Shown: piece after piece, positions 15,842 through 23,763 of the stretch
Layout: each line of letters opens with the position of its first letter
Numbering within the stretch: position 1 is the stretch's first letter
Source: Ruminococcus sp.
GTDB lineage: Bacteria > Bacillota > Clostridia > Oscillospirales > Ruminococcaceae
Assembly: GCA_015066665.1 (NCBI GenBank)
Contig: SVNX01000016.1
Coordinates: forward strand, 1-52,483
Direction of reading: 5' to 3'
DNA: 52,483 bases
Made by a program: the position numbers and the translations under genes
Notes under the pieces: generated by a model
The model's input: only the letters and a program-made list of their open reading frames with translations
Database searches by the model: none
Told to the model about the DNA's origin: nothing

Positions 15842-16208
15842 ACTTGAACGTCTGGCAATCGCAAAGAAACCCCTGCCGGAATTCGCACCGATGCACGAAA
15901 CCTGCTACTACTGGATCATGCGCCGGCTGCACGAGAGTCTGCGTGATGGGAAGATCCATCGGGATGCGGCGGCACAGGAAAAGCACCGGGCTGTCCGGAG
16001 ATACAACGAATTCAAGGCACTGTATGAGGAAAGCCGGAAACTCTATGGAGAACGGCAGGAGAACATTCGCCTCTGCTCCCAGAAGATGAATGACATCGTG
16101 AAAGAACCCGATATGCAGAATGCGGCGGTGATGGCATTTGAGGTTATCGGGATTCTGACGGGGGATGCAGTGTTTGTGAAAACCATGAAAGGGAGGTTTG
16201 AGGAATGA
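15828..16208 (+). CDS. Hypothetical phage protein, coiled-coil prone
   Basis: The likely start is the ATG at 15828 (a second ATG follows at 15831), with GGAGGTGA 10 bp upstream inside the previous gene. The 126-residue product is rich in charged helical sequence (RYNEFKALYEESRKLYGERQ). No family is recognised. It overlaps both neighbours, consistent with a tight early operon. Confidence 0.6.
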   Translation: MMLDELERLAIAKKPLPEFAPMHETCYYWIMRRLHESLRDGKIHRDAAAQEKHRAVRRYNEFKALYEESRKLYGERQENIRLCSQKMNDIVKEPDMQNAAVMAFEVIGILTGDAVFVKTMKGRFEE

Positions 16209-16363
16209 TCGCAATCATTATCACCATCGCAGCCCTGATCGCCCTGATCGTCTGGGCATGCTGCAGGGTATCGGCAATGAGTACGCCGTATCCATGCCGG
16301 AACTGCCAGCAGGAGTACTGCGATGGGTGCGAATTTTGGAGGGAGTGGACGAATGACGGCTAA
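16205..16363 (+). CDS. Small membrane protein with a cysteine pair motif
   Basis: The 52-residue ORF starts by ATGA overlap with the previous stop. Residues 2-20 are strongly hydrophobic (IAIIITIAALIALIVW), followed by CRNCQQEYCDGC, a likely metal site outside or beneath the membrane. The combination of one membrane span and a CxxC...CxxC cluster recurs in small phage proteins of unknown role. Confidence 0.5.
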   Translation: MIAIIITIAALIALIVWACCRVSAMSTPYPCRNCQQEYCDGCEFWREWTNDG

Positions 16364-16412
16364 AAAGGAAAAGATCGAGCAGTGGCTTGCAGAAGTGGGT
16401 GACGCACCATGA
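16353..16412 (+). CDS. Possible 19-residue micro-ORF
   Basis: MTAKKEKIEQWLAEVGDAP begins inside the end of the previous ORF and ends by overlapping the next ATG (CCATGA). GGAGG lies 10-15 bp upstream. It may be real or may only carry ribosomes between neighbours. Confidence 0.35.
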   Translation: MTAKKEKIEQWLAEVGDAP

Positions 16413-16498
16413 CCTCCCGCTACAAAGCCAGTAAGCCCGATGTGAACTACTGCCCGAACTGCGGTACAAAGATGTATGGAGGTAAGAACAATGTTTGA
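16409..16498 (+). CDS. Possible 29-residue zinc-finger micro-ORF
   Basis: The ORF MTSRYKASKPDVNYCPNCGT... carries a single CPNCG knuckle, half of a zinc ribbon. It overlaps the preceding micro-ORF by ATGA, and the next gene starts 7 bp before its stop. Conservation is unknown. Confidence 0.4.
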   Translation: MTSRYKASKPDVNYCPNCGTKMYGGKNNV

Positions 16499-16694
16499 CA
16501 CAAAGATCGTATTCCGTGATGGAAGCACCATGACCATACCTGACTGCGATAACTACAAGCTTGACAAGGGATGCAAGATCTTATCCATTCAAAAAAACGG
16601 GAGCAACATTTTATTAAATTTTGAAGATATCAGGTATATCGGAGTCTCAGATGATCTGGAACCGCTCCCATCCTCGCCAGAATCAACCGTATGA
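16491..16694 (+). CDS. Small hypothetical phage protein
   Basis: The 67-residue product starts at MFDTKIVFRDGS; GGAGGTAAGAACA precedes the ATG. The sequence suggests a small beta-rich domain (TMTIPDCDNYKL, ILLNFEDIRYIGV). The codon pattern at 16580-16640 is more AT-rich than the surroundings. Function unknown. Confidence 0.55.
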   Translation: MFDTKIVFRDGSTMTIPDCDNYKLDKGCKILSIQKNGSNILLNFEDIRYIGVSDDLEPLPSSPESTV

Positions 16695-16758
16695 CCCGCC
16701 CGAGGGTCTGCACACAAAGAATACCCCCAAACCAAACGGGGCATACAGCGCATTTTAG
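16651..16758 (+). CDS. Possible 35-residue small ORF
   Basis: The ORF MIWNRSHPRQNQPYDPPEGL... starts 6 bp after GGAG inside the preceding gene and fills the gap before the next one. It is rich in Pro and Asn. It is reported because it has a ribosome binding site and fits the overlapping pattern of this operon. Confidence 0.35.
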   Translation: MIWNRSHPRQNQPYDPPEGLHTKNTPKPNGAYSAF

Positions 16759-16770
16759 GAGGTGATACCA

Positions 16771-17160
16771 ATGACCTACAAACGCAAGACCCGTGACTGC
16801 ATCGTCTGTGGCAGGCGGTCACGCAAGGGCGACCTGTGCGAGCTGTGCAGCGCAAACAAGTGCTCCGGTCGCATCATCCCCATCCCCGAGGGCACGGACG
16901 ATGCCCTCATCCGCCTCGCCGGCCGCATCATTCAGAGCTGCCTGTCCGAGTACAAGGCCGCCTATCGCAAAGTGCTGGAAAATCCATACCGCAAGGCCTT
17001 GCATGCGGACTTTGAGCGGCTCGACAGGGCGTTCCGCAGCTACTACCATCAGGCACTGTCGCTGGGACATATGGACGCCATGCTCGATCGGGTGCGCCAT
17101 GACACAGAAAGAGAGGTAAACGGATGTCGGATGAACAGATCAGGAAGAAGGAGTGGTTGA
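16771..17160 (+). CDS. Hypothetical phage protein with N-terminal zinc ribbon
   Basis: The start is MTYKRKTRDC at 16771, with AGGAGGTGA just upstream. The 129-residue protein opens with two Cys pairs (CIVCGRRSRKGDLCELC, residues 9-25) that fit a zinc ribbon, followed by a helical domain. It overlaps the late regulator gene by 37 bp. No named family. Confidence 0.6.
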   Translation: MTYKRKTRDCIVCGRRSRKGDLCELCSANKCSGRIIPIPEGTDDALIRLAGRIIQSCLSEYKAAYRKVLENPYRKALHADFERLDRAFRSYYHQALSLGHMDAMLDRVRHDTEREVNGCRMNRSGRRSG

Positions 17161-17552
17161 ATCGGGGCTATCCGCTCCGGATGAAGCTGCTGGGCAAGTA
17201 CGCAGTCCGTCGTGAGCGGGTAGCTCGTGCCGAATACAGCGGCATCCAGTACGACAAGACAGGCTCCGGCGGACACTCCGGCAATGCCATGCAGGCAAAG
17301 CTCGACAGCATCGCCGATGTGGAGGCAGAGATTGCACAGCTTGAGCAGGAGCTTGACGCCGTAGAAGCAGAGGTGGAGCAGGCGATCCGTTCGGTCGGGG
17401 ATGATACACTCCGGTCGATTCTGGAACAGCATTATCTCGGCTATTTGTCGTTTGCCAGAATCGGGCGGGAGATCGGGTATGGCAAGGAAAACATGATCAA
17501 ACTGCATAAAAAAGCACTGGATGCAGTAAAGAGTACACCGGAATACACTTGA
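17124..17552 (+). CDS. Phage late-gene regulator (ArpU / DUF1492, sigma-region-4-like)
   Basis: The 142-residue protein has an N-terminal charged region, a coiled-coil centre (VEAEIAQLEQELDAVEAEVEQ, about 72-92) and a C-terminal helix-turn-helix (YLGYLSFARIGREIGYGKENMIKLHKKAL) similar to sigma-70 region 4. This matches the ArpU/DUF1492-type regulators that sit at the end of the early region of Gram-positive phages and switch on late genes. A terminator and the terminase genes follow, which fits. Confidence 0.78.
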   Translation: MSDEQIRKKEWLNRGYPLRMKLLGKYAVRRERVARAEYSGIQYDKTGSGGHSGNAMQAKLDSIADVEAEIAQLEQELDAVEAEVEQAIRSVGDDTLRSILEQHYLGYLSFARIGREIGYGKENMIKLHKKALDAVKSTPEYT

Positions 17553-17578
17553 ATACACCTACCCCAGTATGATACAAT
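17549..17578 (+). promoter_or_regulatory. Possible promoter before the hairpin array
   Basis: TTGAAT (17549-17554) and TACAAT (17573-17578) are 18 bp apart, overlapping the end of the late regulator gene. A moderate match to a sigma-70 promoter; it would transcribe the hairpin region and perhaps the late genes. Confidence 0.4.
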
Positions 17579-17595
17579 AGAATTACAGAAAAGCG

Positions 17596-17647
17596 ACGGA
17601 CGGGCAGTGCAGCGCTTCCCCTAACGGGTTCGCCGTCCGTTTCTTTT
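17596..17647 (+). terminator. Terminator at the end of the early operon
   Basis: The 8-bp stem ACGGACGG/CCGTCCGT (17596-17603 with 17633-17640) encloses a 29-nt loop region and is followed by TTTCTTTT. It separates the early genes from the late region. Confidence 0.75.
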
Positions 17648-17668
17648 CTCAGATGCGGCAAACAGTTT

Positions 17669-17851
17669 CCGGCGAAGGCCAAGCCGGTGCAGGTGTGACT
17701 CCTGCGTGCTGCACCACCTGGTTTTCGGTCAACCAGAGTAAAAACCGATTCATGCATGATGGACTGTCAGGGTGCATTAAACCGTCTGCACCCACAGTGG
17801 CAGAGTCGAGGAACGGCTCCTCAGCAGGCTCATAACCTGCCTCTGCAACCA
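17669..17851 (+). ncRNA. Array of RNA hairpins ending in a T-arm-less tRNA-Met-like structure
   Basis: Successive stems are seen: CCGGC/GCCGG (17669-17687), GGTGCAG/CTGCACC (17686-17715), CTGGTT/AACCAG with a 7-nt loop (17718-17736), and ACTGT..GGGTGCA/TGCACCC.ACAGT (17763-17798). The last unit, 17800-17851, folds like a tRNA: acceptor GCAGAG/CTCTGC, D-like stem GAGG/CCTC with GG in the loop, anticodon stem GCAGG/CCTGC with loop CTCATAA (the canonical Met loop, anticodon CAT), then an ACCA end. The T-arm is missing because the acceptor strand directly follows the anticodon stem. The structure is seen in the sequence; the role is unknown. Confidence 0.45.
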
Positions 17852-17945
17852 TTTGACACCATTCCATTTTACCCCTATACAGTGCACAGAGCATCCGGAA
17901 ATATTCGGGTGCTTTTGTGTTATCATTTTTCCAGAGGTGGTGACC

Positions 17946-18404
17946 TTGAATGAACAGAATCTGATTCGGCCGGAGGATTTAACACCGAGCGAACGCCGAG
18001 AGAATGCTTCCAAAGCGGGCAAGGCATCCGCTGCGGCCAGACGGCGGCGAAGGGACATGAAAGCCAAGATGAAGATGATTCTTGGGCTGCCGGTCTCTGA
18101 CTGTGATAATTTCAACACTTTGGCAGTGATGGGCATTGCGCCGGAGGAAATCGACAACGAGACCCTGATGCTTGTCGGGCTGTTCCGCAAGGCCATGAAC
18201 GGCGATGTACAGGCCGTCCGTGAGGTGCGGAACATCCTCGGCAAGGACAATGATACAGAGCGTCTGAAACTCCAGAAGCAGCAGCTTGCCCTGCAGGAGA
18301 AGAAACTGGAAGGTGATGTGGCTGCTGACCTTCCGGATGACGGTTTCCTGGAAGCTTTGAGCGGTACTGCCGCAGCAGATTGGAGCGATGCGGATGAAAC
18401 CTAA
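17946..18404 (+). CDS. terS: Phage terminase small subunit
   Basis: The probable start is TTG at 17946, 7 bp after GAGGT (MNEQNLIRPEDLTPSERREN); no good in-frame ATG exists nearby. The 152-residue protein has a basic N-terminus (AARRRRRDMKAKMKMIL), a helical middle and a Gln/Leu-rich coiled-coil-like stretch (LKLQKQQLALQEKKLEGD). Such proteins recognise the phage packaging site and hand DNA to the large subunit, whose gene overlaps it. The assignment rests on size, composition and position. Confidence 0.78.
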   Translation: MNEQNLIRPEDLTPSERRENASKAGKASAAARRRRRDMKAKMKMILGLPVSDCDNFNTLAVMGIAPEEIDNETLMLVGLFRKAMNGDVQAVREVRNILGKDNDTERLKLQKQQLALQEKKLEGDVAADLPDDGFLEALSGTAAADWSDADET

Positions 18405-19692
18405 TGCCCCAGTGTTCCGGTTCAGCCCGTTTTCTAAGAAACAGCGGCAGGTGCTGAACTGGTGGTGCGAAAGCTCGCCCGTGCATGACTATGACGGCAT
18501 CATTGCGGACGGTGCCATCCGTTCCGGCAAGACAGTCGCCATGTCCCTGTCATTTGTTCTCTGGGCGATGACATCTTTTAATGCCAATAACTTTGCCATG
18601 TGCGGTAAGACCATCGGCAGCTTCCGCCGCAACGTGTTGTTCTGGCTCAAGCTGATGCTCCGGTCCCGTGGGTACAGGGTGCAGGACAAGCGTGCTGACA
18701 ATCTGATCATCGTAACCCGAGCAAAGGTACAGAATTATTTCTATATTTTCGGAGGCAAGGATGAACGCTCTCAGGATCTGATTCAGGGCATCACACTGGC
18801 CGGGCTGTTCTGCGACGAAGTTGCACTCATGCCGCAGAGCTTTGTCAATCAGGCAGTGGCAAGATGTTCCGTGGACGGTGCCAAGCTCTGGTTCAACTGT
18901 AACCCCGATAACCCGCACCACTGGTTCAAAAAAGAGTGGATCGACAAAAGGCAGGATAAACGAATCCTCTATCTCCATTTCGTGATGGAGGACAACTTGT
19001 CGCTCTCGGAGCGGACAAGACAGCGTTACCGTTCCAGATGGACGGGTGTCTTCTTCAAACGGTTCATTCTTGGGCTCTGGGTGGCAGCAGAGGGCGTCAT
19101 TTACAACGAGTTTGCTGACGATGCAGAGCCGTTTCTGCTGGATGCACCGCCCGACGATATCCTGTATGCCGCCATCGGCTTTGACTTCGGCGGGAATGGA
19201 TCCGCCCATGCAGGGATCTGCACAGGATTTTCCAAGGGGCTGCGGAAGGTTGTTGTGCTGGAGGAGTATTACCGCAAGGAGGTTATATCTCCAGCGGAAC
19301 TGGAGGAAGATGTATGCAACTTCATCCGACTTTGCCAGCGAAAATACAAGATCTACGATGCCTATTTCGATAGTGCCGAGCAGGTGCTGATCAAGGGTAT
19401 CCGCATTGCAGTGATGCAGAAGAAAATCCCTATCAACGTCAGGAACGCAAAAAAAACGCCCATCCTCGGGCGCATCCGTCTGGTGTGTCAGCTCATGTCG
19501 CAGAAGCGTTTCTATGTGATCAGCCGCTGCACACATGTGATAGAGGCACTGCAGACGGCGGTCTGGGACAGCAAAAAATCCGAGGATGTGCGCCTTGATG
19601 ACGGCAACTACAATATCGACAGCCTCGATGCCATGGAGTACAGCATCGAGCCAAATCTGAGCGATCTTATAGAGACAGGAGTGAGAATTTGA
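18394..19692 (+). CDS. terL: Phage terminase large subunit (ATPase and nuclease)
   Basis: A 432-434-residue DNA packaging motor. The ATG at 18394 (MKPNAPVF) has better spacing from GGAG than the ATG at 18388. The ATPase domain shows Walker A GAIRSGKT (about residue 40) and Walker B GLFCDEVAL (about 138). The C-terminal RNase H-like nuclease has acidic residues in GFDFGGNGS, DAYFDSAE and NIDSLDAMEY. It resembles the terminase_3 / PBSX-type group. The portal gene overlaps its stop codon. Confidence 0.94.
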   Translation: MKPNAPVFRFSPFSKKQRQVLNWWCESSPVHDYDGIIADGAIRSGKTVAMSLSFVLWAMTSFNANNFAMCGKTIGSFRRNVLFWLKLMLRSRGYRVQDKRADNLIIVTRAKVQNYFYIFGGKDERSQDLIQGITLAGLFCDEVALMPQSFVNQAVARCSVDGAKLWFNCNPDNPHHWFKKEWIDKRQDKRILYLHFVMEDNLSLSERTRQRYRSRWTGVFFKRFILGLWVAAEGVIYNEFADDAEPFLLDAPPDDILYAAIGFDFGGNGSAHAGICTGFSKGLRKVVVLEEYYRKEVISPAELEEDVCNFIRLCQRKYKIYDAYFDSAEQVLIKGIRIAVMQKKIPINVRNAKKTPILGRIRLVCQLMSQKRFYVISRCTHVIEALQTAVWDSKKSEDVRLDDGNYNIDSLDAMEYSIEPNLSDLIETGVRI

Positions 19693-21167
19693 GCAGCATC
19701 CTACAGGACACTGCGCAGGCATGGCCGGACATGCACCTGCTGCAGCTGGAAGAAAACTACCGGCATATGGGACTCCACAAACGCATCTTCGGCGGAGCAC
19801 CGCCATGGAACCGTGCGAAGGCATCCGGTTTGTATGCGAGGGGCACCCGAAGACGCAAGCTCATGCAGGCGGCCAAGGTGGTCTGCGATGAGTTTTCTGC
19901 TCTGACGTTTTCGGAGCAGGTGGAGATCACCCTTGACCATGCACCCTATCAGGACTATATTATGAGGACGCTGAATGAGGTGGGTTTCTGGAAGCATTTC
20001 CCTGAGCTGCTCTCCTATGCCTACGCCATGGGCGGCTGTTCTCTGAAGGTCTATGCCGATGATTCAAAGCCGGCTGTGGACTATGTACAGGCGGAGCATT
20101 TTCTCCCGACAGCGTGGACGGGGGACGCAGTACAGGAAGGCGTATTCCGCACACTCTCGTATCGGAATGGCAGCTACTATACACTGCTCGAGAGGCATGG
20201 ACGGAATGCAAACGGCTTTGCCACAGTGGAGCATGCGGCCTTCCGGAGCAGCATGCGGGATACCCTTGGCACGAGATGTGCACTTTCCGAAATGTTTCCG
20301 GAGTTGGCGGAGCATACAGTGTATGATCATATCAGGATGCCCATGTTCTGTTACTTCAAGCCAGGCACATCCAATAATCTGGAGGCGGATTCACCGCTGG
20401 GACTATCTGTGTTTGCATCTGCCATTGATACTCTGGAAGCGCTTGACATTGCATTCGACAGCTTCTCACGGGAGTTCATCCTCGGCAGGAAACGCATCAT
20501 TGTACCGGCTTCCTGCATCCGCACGGTGGCAGATCCCCTGACAGGCGAGTTCAAACGGTACTTCGATGCGGACGATGAAGCGTTCATGGCGCTCAGATGC
20601 GAGGATGAACAGCAGCTGAAGATCACGGACAACACTGTGACACTGAGAGTGGATGAACATGTCAGTGCCATCAATGCACTGCTGAATATCCTGTGCTTTC
20701 AGATCGGATTTTCAGCCGGTACGTTTTCGTTTGATGCCGCACAAGGCATGAAGACAGCCACGGAGGTCATCTCACAGGACAGCAAAACCGCACGCACGAT
20801 CGGCACGAACAAGAACCTCATCGGCGAGATGCTGGAGCATCTGGTTCATAGCCTAATCAGCATCGGTATTGCGCTTGGATTGATTCCGCAGCACGAGTAT
20901 ACGGTTACCATCGGATGGAAGGACAATATCATCATTGATGACAACACGCTCATTGACAACAATGTGAAGCTCGTTGAGGCCGGTCTGAAGTCGAGACTGA
21001 AGGCGATCATGGAAGTGCAGAAGTGTGATGAAAAGACGGCACAGGAAGAACTGGATCGCATGGCGAAGGAGCAGAGCGTGACAGCGCTTGCAGTGGACGA
21101 TTTCCTGAATGGCGGTGAGGAAGATGACGAAGCTGGAGATGCTGGCACTGAGCCAGCCGCTGAGTGA
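19689..21167 (+). CDS. Phage portal protein (SPP1 gp6-like)
   Basis: The 492-residue protein forms the ring at the capsid vertex through which DNA enters. It starts with TTG at 19689, overlapping the terminase stop, with AGGAGTGAGAA upstream. Recognisable features are the N-terminal NYRHMGLHKRIFGGAPPWNR region, the central HVSAINALLNILCFQIGFSAGTF segment and GMKTATEVISQDSKTARTI, which fit the phage_prot_Gp6 family. It ends in an acidic tail (NGGEEDDEAGDAG). The head protein gene starts inside its last 60 bp. Confidence 0.92.
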   Translation: MSSILQDTAQAWPDMHLLQLEENYRHMGLHKRIFGGAPPWNRAKASGLYARGTRRRKLMQAAKVVCDEFSALTFSEQVEITLDHAPYQDYIMRTLNEVGFWKHFPELLSYAYAMGGCSLKVYADDSKPAVDYVQAEHFLPTAWTGDAVQEGVFRTLSYRNGSYYTLLERHGRNANGFATVEHAAFRSSMRDTLGTRCALSEMFPELAEHTVYDHIRMPMFCYFKPGTSNNLEADSPLGLSVFASAIDTLEALDIAFDSFSREFILGRKRIIVPASCIRTVADPLTGEFKRYFDADDEAFMALRCEDEQQLKITDNTVTLRVDEHVSAINALLNILCFQIGFSAGTFSFDAAQGMKTATEVISQDSKTARTIGTNKNLIGEMLEHLVHSLISIGIALGLIPQHEYTVTIGWKDNIIIDDNTLIDNNVKLVEAGLKSRLKAIMEVQKCDEKTAQEELDRMAKEQSVTALAVDDFLNGGEEDDEAGDAGTEPAAE

Positions 21168-22977
21168 TTTATACACAGGGCTTGAGACCGATCTCCTTGC
21201 CAATATCGCAGAGCTTCTGGCGGCGGGAACGCTCGACCTCCCGTCCTCTCAGTGGAAGCTGAAGATGCTGGCGCAGCTGGGTGCTCTTGACAAGCTCAAC
21301 ATGCAGACCATTGCAGCCTATGCGGCGCTGATGCCGGATGTACTGACGGATACTCTCGAAACCGCCGCCCTCGAAGCCATCGGAGAGATGGAGCCGGGTT
21401 TTGCGGCACTTGCCAGAGACGGCATTGTAAAGCAGACAGAGGTCCCCATTGAACGGAGCATGGCAGCCGCACTGCAGACCTATCAGAAGCAGGCGAGGCA
21501 GTCGCTCAACATGGTCAACACCGTCATGAAGTACAAGGCGAGGGCAGCCGCACAGACGGCAATCAAGGACGCTGCAGAGCTGTCTGACAAGCAGGAGTTT
21601 CTGGACATGCTGAACAAGGCAGCCGGCAAGGCCGTCACGGGCATCGAGAGCCGTCAGGCGGCCATGCGGCAGTGTATCCGTGAGATGTCGGAAAAGGGCA
21701 TCCCTGCCTTCGTGGACAAGCGTGGGCGGGAATGGAGCCCCGAGGCGTATGTGAACATGGACATCCGCACCACGGTCGCCAATGTGGCGCATCAGGCACA
21801 GTTCCAGCGCATGGACGACTATGGGCTGAATCTGGTGGAGGTGTCCAGCCATTCCGGCGCACGCCCGAAGTGTGCCAGAGATCAGGGCAAGATCTTCAAC
21901 CGGAACGGCGGTGGCGGCACCACGACCGATCTGCGTGGAAGAGAGATTCGCTATTATGCATGGTCGGATTCTTCCTATGGAGAGCCGGACGGGCTTCTGG
22001 GGATCAATTGCGGGCATCAGATCTATCCGTTCATGCCGGGTGTGAGCCTGCAGACCTATTTTCCCATCGATGAGGAAGAGAATGCCAAGGAGTATGCCAG
22101 ACGCCAGCAGCAGCGTGAGCTGGAACGCCGTGTGCGCAAAGCCCGCCGGGAGTGCATGATGCTGGAGACAGCAGGCGACAAGGAAGGTTTGAAGAAGGCC
22201 AAGGCGAAGCTGAACACAAGGGTGCAGACACTCCGGACATACTGTGATGACAACGGCCTGAAATACAAGCCCGACCGGACGGCGGTTGTGGATTACAAGA
22301 AGTCCATGGAGGGATTCGTGCCGGCGGATAAACGCAAGAAAATTGCGGAAATCCAGCGGAAAGGGCTTGACATTTCGGGCGGGAGTGGTATAATTAAAGA
22401 AAAGCAGCGAAAAACAACAGCGTTCCCCAAAACAAAAAGCACATCGCTTGCTGCTGGTTCTGAACGATTTTCCCCTGAAGCAAAGAAAAAACTTTATGAG
22501 AACGAACGGATTATTTCTGGGGATCGCTATGAAACAGCTATTCTTTATGACGCAGACGGCAACCGGCTCTTCATGAAAAAAGGTAGTAATGATTCTGTAA
22601 CATTTACTGCAAAGGAAATCAAGCAAATGAAGGGGAATGTACTGACGCATAATCATCCGAATAATTCCGTTTTCTCTCCTGAAGATATCAATATGCTGCG
22701 AAGAGGGCAGCTCTCAGAAATCAGAGCATGCAATCAATATGGCACCTATATCCTGCAGCAGCCTGACAAATGGAGCGAGGATATCTCAACTCTGTCGAAA
22801 ATCAATAGCGAGTACGAAAAAGTTGCAAATGAGGTCGGGGAAAAATATAAGGAAATTGCTGCGAAAGAAGGAAAAAGCGTACTTCATTATCTGGATCAGA
22901 TCGATATGGAGGCTATGGAAACTTTCAGCACAAAGTATAATATGAAATTTAGATGGGAGGGGCTGAATAATGATTAA
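21109..22977 (+). CDS. Phage minor head protein with an added C-terminal JAMM-like domain
   Basis: A 622-residue protein (an alternative start at 21124 is likely given the GGTGAGG before it). Residues 1-395 match a minor capsid / head morphogenesis protein (AYVNMDIRTTVANVAHQAQF, then SSHSGARPKCARDQGK and GLLGINCGHQIYPF). Residues about 455-622 are extra and encoded by clearly more AT-rich DNA. They contain H514-x-H516-P517 then S523-x-x-D526 (THNHPNNSVFSPEDI), the JAB/JAMM metalloprotease signature, with E475 as a possible catalytic Glu. Fusion of effector-like domains to head proteins is known from MuF polymorphic toxins of temperate phages; this is possibly such a case. A small AT-rich gene follows with an 8-bp overlap. 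Confidence 0.85.
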   Translation: MAVRKMTKLEMLALSQPLSDLYTGLETDLLANIAELLAAGTLDLPSSQWKLKMLAQLGALDKLNMQTIAAYAALMPDVLTDTLETAALEAIGEMEPGFAALARDGIVKQTEVPIERSMAAALQTYQKQARQSLNMVNTVMKYKARAAAQTAIKDAAELSDKQEFLDMLNKAAGKAVTGIESRQAAMRQCIREMSEKGIPAFVDKRGREWSPEAYVNMDIRTTVANVAHQAQFQRMDDYGLNLVEVSSHSGARPKCARDQGKIFNRNGGGGTTTDLRGREIRYYAWSDSSYGEPDGLLGINCGHQIYPFMPGVSLQTYFPIDEEENAKEYARRQQQRELERRVRKARRECMMLETAGDKEGLKKAKAKLNTRVQTLRTYCDDNGLKYKPDRTAVVDYKKSMEGFVPADKRKKIAEIQRKGLDISGGSGIIKEKQRKTTAFPKTKSTSLAAGSERFSPEAKKKLYENERIISGDRYETAILYDADGNRLFMKKGSNDSVTFTAKEIKQMKGNVLTHNHPNNSVFSPEDINMLRRGQLSEIRACNQYGTYILQQPDKWSEDISTLSKINSEYEKVANEVGEKYKEIAAKEGKSVLHYLDQIDMEAMETFSTKYNMKFRWEGLNND

Positions 22978-23158
22978 CATCTCTGATATTCCTGAGAACA
23001 AAAAAATTGACGAGTATCCTGATGAAACAGAATTTGTTATGCAGGATCGATTTCCTCGTTACCAGCTTGACCCATTTGAAATCATATTGCCAAATGACCC
23101 CAGATATGCTTCCGCTCTTAGCAGAGAAGAACTTGAAACAATGAAAAATAATGATTAA
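22970..23158 (+). CDS. Small acidic protein, possible partner or immunity factor of the head protein's C-terminal domain
   Basis: This 62-residue acidic protein, MINISDIPENKKIDEYPDET..., starts within the end of the head-protein gene (after GGGAGGGG) and shares its low-GC character, unlike the scaffold gene after it. A terminator follows at once. Its size, tight coupling and base composition fit a gene acquired together with the JAMM-like domain. Immunity or inhibitor function is conjecture; no family recognised. Confidence 0.6.
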   Translation: MINISDIPENKKIDEYPDETEFVMQDRFPRYQLDPFEIILPNDPRYASALSREELETMKNND

Positions 23159-23182
23159 ACCGCCCTTAAACAGGCGGTTTTC
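23158..23182 (+). terminator. Terminator after the head-protein module
   Basis: Stem AACCGCC/GGCGGTT with an 8-nt loop followed by TTTTCTT, located immediately after the small acidic gene and before the scaffold gene. Confidence 0.7.
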
Positions 23183-23215
23183 TTATACCCAAATCCAAGA
23201 AAGCGAGGTCAAACT

Positions 23216-23746
23216 ATGAAGAACTTATTCCGCATCCCCATGCAGTTCTTTGCCGAGCCGGCTGAGCCGGATCCTGCACCCGCACCGGATCCTGCTCCGT
23301 CAGATTCCAAGCCCGACAATGAACCTGCTTCCGCTCCCGATCCCGCACCGGATGTCCCATCCGCTGAGGAACTGGAGGCCTTCCGCAAATGGCAGGCATC
23401 CCAGCAGTCGGAGTCGGAGAAGCATGCCGCAGCCATCAAAAAGGCGGAGAGTGCAAAGACAGCCGCCGAGAAGAGAGCCGCTGCCGCTGAGCTGAAGCTG
23501 ACAGCCTTTTCCAAGGGTGTGACAGCGGAGGCTGTTGACGACGTGATTGCACTTGCCAAGAGCAGGATTTCAGATAAAGTGACCGCAGAACAGGCGATTG
23601 ATGAAATCGTCAAGAAGTACCCTGCCTTCACTGCATCCGTTAAGCCGGGTATTACCACGGGCGTGAGAACCGGCGGCAATACCCAGCCTGCCGCATCAGC
23701 AAAGGCAATCGATATCATCCGTGCCGAACAGGTAAAACGCAGCTAA
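23216..23746 (+). CDS. Phage capsid scaffold protein (DUF4355-like)
   Basis: The 176-residue protein fits the DUF4355 scaffold family: a conserved-looking N-terminus (MKNLFRIPMQFFAE), a Pro/Asp-rich repeat region (AEPDPAPAPDPAPS), a central coiled coil (about 65-105, KKAESAKTAAEKRAAAAEL) and a C-terminal part that would contact the capsid protein (YPAFTASVKPGITTGVRTGG). It assists procapsid assembly and is normally lost from mature heads. It lies just before the major capsid gene. Confidence 0.85.
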   Translation: MKNLFRIPMQFFAEPAEPDPAPAPDPAPSDSKPDNEPASAPDPAPDVPSAEELEAFRKWQASQQSESEKHAAAIKKAESAKTAAEKRAAAAELKLTAFSKGVTAEAVDDVIALAKSRISDKVTAEQAIDEIVKKYPAFTASVKPGITTGVRTGGNTQPAASAKAIDIIRAEQVKRS

Positions 23747-23763
23747 GAAAGTGAGGACTATTT

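Noticed and set aside
17649-17894. Minus-strand ORF of 81 codons across the hairpin array (contains AEAGYEPAEEPF)
   Set aside because: It lies on the strand opposite to all surrounding phage genes, has no ribosome binding site, and its codons are explained by the RNA-like hairpins; such ORFs antisense to tRNA-like DNA are usually spurious.
18550-19824. Long minus-strand ORF (424 codons) over the terminase and portal genes
   Set aside because: Shadow of terL, which has full ATPase and nuclease motifs; no recognisable domain or ribosome binding site on the minus strand.
21169-22656. Minus-strand ORF of 495 codons opposite the head protein gene
   Set aside because: Antisense shadow, Cys/His/Leu-rich random composition without domains.
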